From an uncultured Methylococcaceae bacterium (GTDB lineage Bacteria > Pseudomonadota > Gammaproteobacteria > Methylococcales > Methylomonadaceae), in the NCBI GenBank assembly GCA_903863905.1, contig CAIPDT010000021.1, positions 1 through 64,000 on the forward strand: 64,000 bases of DNA, given 5' to 3'. Each line of letters starts with the position of its first letter. The stretch's first letter is position 1. This document shows, piece after piece, positions 8,488 to 15,570 of the stretch. Below the pieces are notes generated by a model, which saw nothing but the letters and a program-made list of their open reading frames with translations, was not told the origin of the DNA and did no database searches. Made by a program: the position numbers and the translations under genes.

Positions 8488-10254
8488 TTAATGCGTATGA
8501 TCACATTCCGCTAAAAAGGTCAGTAAACTCTCTCGGTATTTGTAATAATCAGGGTGAGCTAACAAGGCTTTACGAGTCCGAGGCCGAGGTAAATCAATAG
8601 TTTCTATCTTGCCAATTTTGGCATGAGGGCCATTGGTCATCATGACCACGCGGTCGGCTAATAAGATGGCTTCATCCACATCATGAGTCACTACAATCGC
8701 AGTCACTTGGGTGCGTTCCCACACTTCCATTAAGACTTCTTGTAATTCCCAACGGGTTAAGGAATCTAGCATACCGAAAGGTTCGTCCAATAAGAGCAGT
8801 TTAGGTGATAAAGCAAAGGCTCTGGCGATCCCAACCCGTTGTCGCATCCCATTAGATAGCTCTTGGGCTTTTTTGTGTAAGACATCTCCTAAGCCTACTC
8901 GGGTTAGATAATATTCAATAATATCTTTGCGTTCTGCAGCGGTGGCATGGGGGTACACTTTCTCAACCCCTAAGGCTACGTTCTCATACGCGGTTAACCA
9001 CGGAAATAAGCTAGGTGCCTGAAACACCACGCCTCGATCAGGGCCGGCGCCGTTAATTTCTTTATTGTCTAAAACAATGACGCCTTCAGAAATACTATTT
9101 AATCCGGCTGTCATGGATAACACGGTTGATTTACCGCAGCCAGAATGGCCAATAATAGAAATAAATTCACCTTTTTTAACTTTTAAATCGAAGCCATCCA
9201 CGACTTTAACGGTACTGTTACCATCGGGTGTTGGGTAGATTTTTGAAAGTTTAGAAAACTCCAAATAGCGGGGGCGATCGATTTCGGGTTTACCGGTCGC
9301 TAAACTACCGGGTTGCCAATGATGACTGGTATTGGGATGAACATCAGGTAAGGTGACTTTATCCGTGCCGACCGCTTGGTTTTTTTCAATACCAATGGCC
9401 ATGAGGTATTGGGTGATTTCCGCGCGTAACTTTTTAAACGTGTCGTTTTGATTTAACGCGGTTCGGTCACGGGGGCGTTCTATATCAATGACAAAGTCAG
9501 GTCCAAAAGTAGCATCGGGCCCTGGGTTTAAAGCAATGACTCGGTCAGCCATATAAATCGCTTCATCCACATCATTGGTAATTAAAATAACGGTTTTCTT
9601 TTCTTGCTCCCAGATTTGGAGAATCTCATCTTGCAAGTTTCCACGGGTTAACGCATCCAAGGCACTTAAGGGTTCATCCAATAACAAAATGTCAGGACTG
9701 GCGGCTAAGGCTCTGGCTACATTAACCCGTTGTCGCATACCTCCGGATAGTTCAGCCGGTTTTTTAGACATTGCTGCGCCTAAGTTAACCATCCGAATGT
9801 ATTTTTCGGTATGGGCTTTTCTGTGTTCGGCAGACCAGTCTTTAAAGATGGTATCCACGGCGAGGGCCACATTTTCGTAAACCGTTAACCAAGGCATTAA
9901 AGAATAGTTTTGAAACACGACCCCCCGATCCGGCCCGGGGCCAGTAATCGGTGCGCCTTGTTTTAAGACGTCACCACTATCGGCTTGGATTAAACCCGCA
10001 ATAGTTGAAATAAGGGTGGTTTTACCACTGCCAGAAAAGCCGACAATGGCAATAAACTCGCCTTCTTTGACAGTTAAATTAATGTTTTTTAGGATGGAGG
10101 TTTTAGTTTTGCCTTCACCGTAACTTTTACACACATTTTTTAATTCAACTAAAGGTAAGCACGGGTCATTTGAAGGTGTATTAATAAACAGAGTGCTTTC
10201 TTTTAGGTCAGTGTTTTCTTTAATGTTAACCACTTTACGTTTTAAGGCAGACAT
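8488..10254 (-). CDS. Nitrate/nitrite ABC transporter ATPase with two fused nucleotide-binding domains (NrtC-NrtD like)
   Basis: The 588-residue protein holds two complete ABC ATPase domains. The first has Walker A GFSGSGKTT near residue 75, signature LSGGMRQRV and Walker B ILLLDEPLSALD. The second has Walker A GHSGCGKST near residue 365, signature LSNGMRQRV and LLLLDEPFGMLD. Both resemble the nitrate/sulphonate/taurine ATPase family, and both signature motifs have M in place of the common Q. Usually NrtC and NrtD, or two NasD subunits, are separate. NrtC's C-terminal substrate-binding-like domain is absent here, so the chain looks like a head-to-tail ATPase fusion. GGAG lies about 7 bp before the ATG at 10254, and nrtB ends 13 bp upstream. 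It powers the NrtB permease. Confidence 0.92.
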   Translation of the reverse strand: MSALKRKVVNIKENTDLKESTLFINTPSNDPCLPLVELKNVCKSYGEGKTKTSILKNINLTVKEGEFIAIVGFSGSGKTTLISTIAGLIQADSGDVLKQGAPITGPGPDRGVVFQNYSLMPWLTVYENVALAVDTIFKDWSAEHRKAHTEKYIRMVNLGAAMSKKPAELSGGMRQRVNVARALAASPDILLLDEPLSALDALTRGNLQDEILQIWEQEKKTVILITNDVDEAIYMADRVIALNPGPDATFGPDFVIDIERPRDRTALNQNDTFKKLRAEITQYLMAIGIEKNQAVGTDKVTLPDVHPNTSHHWQPGSLATGKPEIDRPRYLEFSKLSKIYPTPDGNSTVKVVDGFDLKVKKGEFISIIGHSGCGKSTVLSMTAGLNSISEGVIVLDNKEINGAGPDRGVVFQAPSLFPWLTAYENVALGVEKVYPHATAAERKDIIEYYLTRVGLGDVLHKKAQELSNGMRQRVGIARAFALSPKLLLLDEPFGMLDSLTRWELQEVLMEVWERTQVTAIVVTHDVDEAILLADRVVMMTNGPHAKIGKIETIDLPRPRTRKALLAHPDYYKYRESLLTFLAECDHTH

Positions 10255-10267
10255 AACAGACTCCAGA

Positions 10268-11284
10268 TTAAAGGGCGTTACCGAAAGAGAACACTTTTTG
10301 AAAAGATTGCATAATGCGATCTAAAACAAAGCCAATGATACCGATAGTAAAGACCGCGACCATAATGCGTCCCAAGGAGTTTGAGCTGCCGTTTTGAAAT
10401 TCATCCCAAACAAATTTACCTAAGCCTGGGTTTTGAGCCAACATTTCAGCCGCAATCAATACCATCCAGCCCACGCCAAGCGATAAACGCATACCGGTAA
10501 AGATATAAGGTAAGGCCGACGGTAAAATGATCTTCTTGATTTGAGTAAACCAGTTGAGGCGTAACACTTTTCCGACATTCACTAAATCTTTATCGATGGA
10601 AGAAACCCCCACGGCGGTGTTAATTAAAGTGGGCCATAAGGAACATAAGGTCACCGTAATCGCTGAGGTTAAAAAGGACTTTTCAAACCAAGAGTCAGGG
10701 GTGGTGACATAAACCGCACTCACGACCAGTGTTACAATCGGCAACCAAGCTAAGGGTGACACAGGCTTAAAGATCTGAATCAGCGGATTAATAGCCGTAT
10801 TAATCACGGGGCTCATTCCACATAACAAGCCTAAAGGCACCGCGACAAAGGTCGCAATAATAAAGCCTGCAAACACCGTATAAAGACTGGTGTAAATCTT
10901 ATCTAAATACGTGGCTTGGCCATTATAGGGACGTGATTTAACCACCGCTTCGGGGTTTTCTGACAGTGCTTGAGCCTTACGTTCTTGCTGACGTTGGTAA
11001 TAAGCAATTTCTTTTTCTTTCTCTGTAAAATGCTCCTCTAATAAGCCACCGGCTTCATGCCAAACGGCCACTGGGCCGGGGATGGCGCCTAAACTAGTAT
11101 TTACTTTTGAAGCCGCGACACTCCAAAGCCCCAAGAACAACATAAAGGCGATGATGGGGACGCCCATGATTAAAAATAACTGGCGTAATTGTTGAGCTAG
11201 GTTCTCGCCAGCCGCTATTTTAACGAAGGGCACAAACCACGTTAAGCCGGTGATATTAAAAAATTTGATCAGTTGGTTGTTCAT
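10268..11284 (-). CDS. nrtB: Nitrate/nitrite ABC transporter permease
   Basis: The 338-residue inner-membrane protein has a first hydrophobic helix near residues 35-58 and then a charged stretch (about 85-125, rich in E, K, Q and R) before the permease domain of roughly 200 residues. The segment near 245-270 (PSALPYIFTGMRLSLGVGW) is the EAA-loop region that contacts the ATPase, and AAEMLAQNPGLGKFVWDEFQ is characteristic of the NtrB/SsuC branch. It sits between nrtA and the fused ATPase gene. The charged insert between the first helix and the permease core is longer than in SsuC-type permeases but common in NrtB. Confidence 0.93.
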   Translation of the reverse strand: MNNQLIKFFNITGLTWFVPFVKIAAGENLAQQLRQLFLIMGVPIIAFMLFLGLWSVAASKVNTSLGAIPGPVAVWHEAGGLLEEHFTEKEKEIAYYQRQQERKAQALSENPEAVVKSRPYNGQATYLDKIYTSLYTVFAGFIIATFVAVPLGLLCGMSPVINTAINPLIQIFKPVSPLAWLPIVTLVVSAVYVTTPDSWFEKSFLTSAITVTLCSLWPTLINTAVGVSSIDKDLVNVGKVLRLNWFTQIKKIILPSALPYIFTGMRLSLGVGWMVLIAAEMLAQNPGLGKFVWDEFQNGSSNSLGRIMVAVFTIGIIGFVLDRIMQSFQKVFSFGNAL

Positions 11285-11334
11285 GAGCTTTTACCTTAAG
11301 CAGTGCGATAAGTTTCTTTAAGTGGGGGCGGAGA

Positions 11335-12735
11335 TTACTCAACCACCTTGCCACCGACTACTTTTTGTTTGCCTTTAAGACCGATGGCAAATTTAGTTAA
11401 GTAATCATTCGGTTTAGTCGCATCAAACACCACGCCGTCAATATAGTCTGCATTCGGGGCTTTAATACCTGTTTCTTGATCCGATGGGAAGTCACTGGCT
11501 TTAGCTTTACCTTCTTTAATTAAGGCATGGGCGGCTGTCATAAAGATATCAGGACGGTAGACTTTTTTAGCCGTTTCAAGATACCAAGCATCGGGTTTTT
11601 GTTCGTTAATTTGGCCCCAGCGACGCATTTGAGTTAAGCTCCAAATAGCATCACTGTAATAAGGGTAAGAACCGTTGTGACGCGCAAACACGTTAAAGTC
11701 GGCCAGGGGACGTTTATCACCTTTCTCATATTCAAAGGTGCCGTTCATGCTATTAGCCAGTACATCATAATCTGCACCCACATATTGTTTTTGAGACAGC
11801 ATCTCAATCCCTTCACTACGGTTTTTGTTATTTTCTGCATCTAACCAAAGCGACGCTCTAATTAAGGATTTAACGATGGCTAAGTGTGTGTTTGGATTTT
11901 TGTCTGCAAACTCTTTAGTCACGCCAAAGATTTTCTCGGGGCTGTTTTTCATTAATTCATAATCACTAATGACGGGCACCCCGATGCCTTTAAATACCGC
12001 TTGTTGATTCCAAGGTTCACCGACACAATAGCCGACAATCGTACCTGAATCCATGGTGGCAGGCATTTGTGGGGGCGGTGTCACTGATAAAATAGCTTCT
12101 GCATCAATTTGGCCTGAACTATCTTCTGGCGGTGCATAATAGCCCGGTTTAATACCGCCTGCCGCTAACCAATATCGTAACTTCATATTATGGGTACCGA
12201 CTGGAAAGGTCATGGCCATGTTAAAAGGCTTGCCTTCATTTTTATATTTCTCTAAAACCGGTTTTAAGGCATCGGCTTTAATGGGGTGAACAGGTTTGCC
12301 GTCTGCCATGGGGATTTGAGGTTTCATTTGTTTCCAAACGTCATTAGAAACCGTAATTGCATCGCCATTTAAGGTTAACGTAAACGCACTGACGATGTCC
12401 GCTTTAGTGCCATAACCAATTGCAGTGCCAAAGGGTAGGGTTGCTAACATGTGGGCGCCATCCAGTTCGCCATTAATCACTCTATCTAAGAGTACTTTCC
12501 AGTTAGCTTGGGCTTCAAGTTGTACAGAAAGACCTTCGTCTTCAAAGTAGCCTTTTTCAAAGGCAACCGCTAATGGCGCCATATCGGTTAATTTGATAAA
12601 ACCTAGTTTTACATTTTCTTTTTCAAGATTTTCAACCGCATTGACCTGAGGAGCAAAGCTTAAGGTCGTAATAACGGCAAGCGTCGAGAGTGTCTTAGCT
12701 ACATTTTTGATCGATACTGTTTCAGTTTTTTTCAT
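11335..12735 (-). CDS. nrtA: Nitrate-binding periplasmic protein of ABC transporter
   Basis: The 466-residue protein belongs to the NrtA/CmpA substrate-binding family (KLGFIKLTDMAPLAVAFEKGYFEDEGLSV, GELDGAHMLATLPFGTAIG, GYCVGEPWNQQAV). A Sec-type signal with cleavage around FAPQVNA-VEN is visible; there is no twin-arginine motif and no lipobox. I start it at the ATG at 12735, with GAGG about 10 bp upstream. A longer reading to 12804 would translate through the leader terminator and is rejected. It delivers nitrate to NrtB and is the first gene of the operon, downstream of the sigma54 promoter and attenuator. An NtrC-controlled, nitrate-relieved pattern of expression is inferred. Confidence 0.94.
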   Translation of the reverse strand: MKKTETVSIKNVAKTLSTLAVITTLSFAPQVNAVENLEKENVKLGFIKLTDMAPLAVAFEKGYFEDEGLSVQLEAQANWKVLLDRVINGELDGAHMLATLPFGTAIGYGTKADIVSAFTLTLNGDAITVSNDVWKQMKPQIPMADGKPVHPIKADALKPVLEKYKNEGKPFNMAMTFPVGTHNMKLRYWLAAGGIKPGYYAPPEDSSGQIDAEAILSVTPPPQMPATMDSGTIVGYCVGEPWNQQAVFKGIGVPVISDYELMKNSPEKIFGVTKEFADKNPNTHLAIVKSLIRASLWLDAENNKNRSEGIEMLSQKQYVGADYDVLANSMNGTFEYEKGDKRPLADFNVFARHNGSYPYYSDAIWSLTQMRRWGQINEQKPDAWYLETAKKVYRPDIFMTAAHALIKEGKAKASDFPSDQETGIKAPNADYIDGVVFDATKPNDYLTKFAIGLKGKQKVVGGKVVE

Positions 12736-12766
12736 GATGGCGTGACCTCGTACAGAGATTTTTGGC

Positions 12767-12820
12767 AAAAAAAAACGTCGCTTAATCCTGTGTATAGATA
12801 TCACAGTGATTGAGTCGACG
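12767..12820 (-). terminator. Intrinsic terminator in the nrtA leader (attenuator)
   Basis: On the minus strand, CGTCG (12820-12816) pairs with CGACG (12780-12776). Inside them CTCAATC-A-CTGTG pairs with CACAG-GATTAAG, giving a stem of about 17 pairs with one mismatch and one bulge. Nine T follow (12775-12767). It ends 31 nt before the nrtA ATG and so must be overcome for the operon to be expressed. Confidence 0.9.
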
Positions 12821-12832
12821 CCTTTGTCTAGT

Positions 12833-12873
12833 GCTCAACTTTGAGCTATAAAATGGGTTCCACCGTTGGAACC
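12833..12873 (-). promoter_or_regulatory. Tandem hexaloop stem-loops: predicted ANTAR antiterminator target
   Basis: On the minus strand the first stem-loop is GGTTCC-AACGGT-GGAACC (12873-12856). Nine bases later comes GCTC-AAAGTT-GAGC (12846-12833). Both loops have six bases with A at position 1 and G at position 4, the pattern established for ANTAR-protein RNA targets. The first begins about 5 nt from the predicted transcription start, and the terminator follows directly. The ANTAR gene at 14017-14592 is the obvious partner. Confidence 0.87.
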
Positions 12874-12888
12874 TTTTGTTATTATTAA

Positions 12889-12905
12889 TGCAGAAGCTGT
12901 GCCAA
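12889..12905 (-). promoter_or_regulatory. Sigma54 (RpoN) promoter of the nitrate operon
   Basis: The minus strand reads TTGGCACAGCTTCTGCA. The -24 GG and -12 GC are exactly 12 bp apart and the -24 element matches TTGGCAC fully. The predicted start is near 12878, giving a leader of about 143 nt to nrtA. It implies an enhancer-binding activator such as NtrC, not encoded in this window. Confidence 0.88.
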
Positions 12906-13021
12906 TTATTTAGGGTAGATGGATTATTTTTTATATATTATTAAATTACAATAGCTTATGGTTCGTTGTAATTGATGTGTTGGATTCTTTAGGGAATATA
13001 AAGTAATTTTAAGGGCGATAT

Positions 13022-13060
13022 GGTGCGCTACTACTGTGCAAAATATTTGTTATTTGCACC
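13022..13060 (-). promoter_or_regulatory. Possible NtrC-type enhancer half-sites
   Basis: GGTGC at 13022, TGTGCA at 13035 and TGCACC at 13055 resemble half-sites of the NtrC consensus (TGCAC-N5-7-GTGCA-like). They lie 120-170 bp upstream of the sigma54 promoter, the usual enhancer distance. The spacing between half-sites is not canonical, so this is tentative. The rest of 12906-13067 is AT-rich with no gene. Confidence 0.35.
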
Positions 13061-13067
13061 AAGATGA

Positions 13068-13991
13068 TTAAAATAAAAAACTGACAATCGCTTTCAAGTG
13101 ACCTTGATCTATGACGGGAATTGCTAGCATTTTACTGAGATTATCTAATCCAGGATCATAGTTTTGGTCATGATTACCCGTAATGACTGGCACACCGGTG
13201 AGCCAGACTCGACCTAAGGCACCCACACCTTTATCAATGGGTAACGTTTCAAAGATTTTAGCTAAATCGTTATCTGTTTTACTGTACCCTTGTTGGCAGA
13301 TTAATTGGTTCCCTTCTGGATTAGGCGTCCAAATTTGAATACGTTTAGCAAGGGGGGTGGCTTTAGCAGAGAGAAACGCCATAATATAGGGCGCTTCAGC
13401 ATCATTGTAGATCGGTAAACTCAGTCCTACGGTAATGCCGGCTACTTGAGCGTCTTTGGCTCTGATAAAGTTATCAGCTGAACCAATATTCTCAATGAGG
13501 ACCGGAAGTTTTGAGTCCCACGCCAGACCTGCCAGTCCTTGACCTTTAGAGAGCTGCAGTTTTTTTGATATGTCGGCAAAGTGGTGCAGAGTACCGTAAT
13601 AACCCGCCATGACAGAAAGTGTGTTTTGTGAGTCTAAAGAGGGGCTCCATACTTCAATAGCGCCTGCGTGTTCTTCATCATCGCCACATAAAAAAACCAC
13701 CACTGCCATTAAAAAATCACCTGAAAAGATAGGTAACGCAATGCCACAGGTTAAGCCGGCCTCTTTAGCGGCAAGAATGCTTCTAAAGTAGGAGTGTTCA
13801 AATTGGGTGAGTACAATCGGGTGACCTTCGGCCCAGGCTTTTCCGGGTAAGCCTTCATTATAAGCAAATTTTTGTTGGATTCTATCGGCTTTAAAGTCAT
13901 TAAGGTCACCATACAAACCTGAGCCAAATTCAAGTTGGGTGCGGTCTTTATCTGGAATCCATATTTCAGTGACTTTGATAAATGTTTTCAT
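13068..13991 (-). CDS. Triple GAF-like-domain protein paired with an ANTAR antiterminator, probable nitrogen/nitrate sensor
   Basis: The 307-residue soluble protein shows three successive GAF-like units. Each opens with a W-x-P strand (IWIPD, VWSPS, IWTPN), then a hydrophobic G-Y/L-x strand, G-x-G-x-x-G-x-A/V-W, and a closing IALPI/LSLPI/LAIPV-type strand. I see no HTH, kinase or cyclase domain. Its gene starts 25 bp after the ANTAR gene stop, and it lies immediately upstream of the nitrate operon it may control. In known NasS-NasT systems a nitrate-binding NasS holds the ANTAR protein inactive; no NasS is seen here. I infer that this GAF protein takes that sensing role. The start at 13991 is chosen; an upstream reading to 14042 overlaps the ANTAR gene. 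Confidence 0.75.
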   Translation of the reverse strand: MKTFIKVTEIWIPDKDRTQLEFGSGLYGDLNDFKADRIQQKFAYNEGLPGKAWAEGHPIVLTQFEHSYFRSILAAKEAGLTCGIALPIFSGDFLMAVVVFLCGDDEEHAGAIEVWSPSLDSQNTLSVMAGYYGTLHHFADISKKLQLSKGQGLAGLAWDSKLPVLIENIGSADNFIRAKDAQVAGITVGLSLPIYNDAEAPYIMAFLSAKATPLAKRIQIWTPNPEGNQLICQQGYSKTDNDLAKIFETLPIDKGVGALGRVWLTGVPVITGNHDQNYDPGLDNLSKMLAIPVIDQGHLKAIVSFLF

Positions 13992-14016
13992 CGGCTTTAT
14001 AAATAGTAACGCGAGT

Positions 14017-14592
14017 TTATTTAAATAATTCTGACATGGCAATTACATTTTTTGCCATTTCGCCTAAGGTAATCTTTCTATCCATCGCCAGTTTTCTAAG
14101 CGTGTGATAGGCTTCATCTTCAGAAAAGTTTTGAGTTTTTATTAAGATGGCTTTGGCACGATCGGTCAGTTTTCTATCTTCAAGCTTTGCACAGGCTTCT
14201 TCTAAGGCGGTTTTAAGCGTTTGTTGTTGTTTAAAACGGGCGAGGGCAATATTAATCAGTGCTTGTAGACGGTTAGGTTCAAAGCCATTAATGATGAAGG
14301 CACTGACATCTGCTTGAATCACTTGATTAATAATCTCTTCGTTAGCGTCATTGCAAAACATGAGCACAGGAAAAGGACTGTGTTGATTCAACGTCAACAG
14401 CGTCTCTAAAAGTGATTTTGACGGAGTGTCCACATTAAGAATAATAAGATGTGGGCGTATTTCTTTGGTAAGCTTTAAAAAAGTAAGGTCGAAGGGTGTT
14501 TTAAAGTAATTGAAGTCCGCTTGTTTAAGGCTACTTTCAAGGGCCATTATAATAGGATTATCTTCAATTAATAATACCTTGAACCTATTCAT
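14017..14592 (-). CDS. nasT: NasT-type ANTAR RNA-binding transcription antiterminator with pseudo-receiver domain
   Basis: The 191-residue protein has a receiver-like domain (about 1-115) and a coiled linker (LKTALEEACAKLEDRK). A C-terminal ANTAR domain (about 138-191) shows the A-x-x-ILI, EDEAYHTLRKLAMDRK and LGEMAKNVI pattern. In the receiver the acidic pair E10/D11 is present. The residue aligned with the phosphorylated Asp is N53 (NVDTP), and the usual Thr and Lys positions read C and N, so classical phosphorylation is unlikely. ANTAR proteins bind paired hexaloop stem-loops to prevent terminator formation; such a target lies in the nrtA leader about 1.2 kb away. It sits 7 bp after the mutarotase gene. 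Confidence 0.9.
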   Translation of the reverse strand: MNRFKVLLIEDNPIIMALESSLKQADFNYFKTPFDLTFLKLTKEIRPHLIILNVDTPSKSLLETLLTLNQHSPFPVLMFCNDANEEIINQVIQADVSAFIINGFEPNRLQALINIALARFKQQQTLKTALEEACAKLEDRKLTDRAKAILIKTQNFSEDEAYHTLRKLAMDRKITLGEMAKNVIAMSELFK

Positions 14593-14599
14593 TCGTGAG

Positions 14600-15559
14600 T
14601 TATCGCGTTAAAGTTTTAGGGAGTATTTTATAATTCACTGATAAAGTCACTGAGTTATTAGGCAAAACTTCAAGCGTATCAATGGCTACGTTACCGGCTT
14701 CTAAGCACAAAAAACGTTTGTAATCATGAGGTTCTAAATCAGCAATGTGCGCGGAAACATAGCGCCAAGGATTCCATACGACCGCTGTTTTATAATGATT
14801 TGACGTGACTAAAATATGTCGATTAAAGACCGGATCAGTAATCGTTAATTCATGCTTAACATCTTGATAAATCCGATCCACTTCAAAGGGGATAGTGACC
14901 GCATGAGATTGATATTTTTGTTGCCCATTATCTAATTTATCCAGATAATGGGTGTCTTCTAAACCTAATATAGCGACTTGATGTATGTCGCCGACATTAA
15001 AATAAGCGTGTAACGCTTGGGTAATATAAAACGCTTTGCGGCCAAGATTATAGGTGGATAAATGCAGGCTTAAGGATTTGCCAACGGAAATATCCAATTC
15101 TAATATATAGGTCTGTGGCCAATACTCAGTCCGATGAGGATTTTGTTTAAAGCGTAATTTAACGCGCGTTTCGGCTTCTGAAACAGCCGTTGTCTCGATG
15201 ACTTCCCATAAGCCATTTCTTGCAAAACCATGATCAGGCATATCTATGCCTGTTCGATTAGGACCAAACCACGGCCAGCAAATAGGTACCCCACCTCTCA
15301 TGGCGCGACCTTCTTCATAGAAGGTTTTCTGACTAAGAAAGAGTAGATCTTCTGTTTCAGTCGCCGGTTTAAAAGACAGTACTTGCGCCGCGTATAAGGA
15401 AATAATAGCGGAGGCACTTTTATTTTGAATGGAAATAAAGGGAAACGCCCCCTTACCTTGAACGAACTTTAACTGGTCTGTGAGTCCATATTCGCTATTT
15501 AGCCGGTTAATTTCCATGCTATTGACCCTATCAGCGGCGGCATGATAATCGAGAAACAT
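14600..15559 (-). CDS. D-hexose-6-phosphate mutarotase (aldose-1-epimerase family, YeaD type)
   Basis: The 319-residue cytosolic protein interconverts anomers of glucose-6-phosphate or related sugars. Typical motifs are GKAMRGGVPICWPWFG-like (residues about 85-105, here RAMRGGVPICWPWFG), DHGFARNGLWEV with the catalytic-region His, and HAYFNVGDIHQVAI. It follows glgX by 11 bp and precedes the ANTAR gene by 7 bp, so the four genes are probably one transcript. An alternative ATG at 15517 with AGGG upstream would remove 14 residues. The family is clear; the exact sugar is not. Confidence 0.88.
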   Translation of the reverse strand: MFLDYHAAADRVNSMEINRLNSEYGLTDQLKFVQGKGAFPFISIQNKSASAIISLYAAQVLSFKPATETEDLLFLSQKTFYEEGRAMRGGVPICWPWFGPNRTGIDMPDHGFARNGLWEVIETTAVSEAETRVKLRFKQNPHRTEYWPQTYILELDISVGKSLSLHLSTYNLGRKAFYITQALHAYFNVGDIHQVAILGLEDTHYLDKLDNGQQKYQSHAVTIPFEVDRIYQDVKHELTITDPVFNRHILVTSNHYKTAVVWNPWRYVSAHIADLEPHDYKRFLCLEAGNVAIDTLEVLPNNSVTLSVNYKILPKTLTR

Positions 15560-15570
15560 AAGGAATCAAG

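Noticed and set aside
11335-12804. Longer nrtA start at 12804
   Set aside because: It would place coding sequence through the leader terminator; the ATG at 12735 has a ribosome site and a proper signal peptide.
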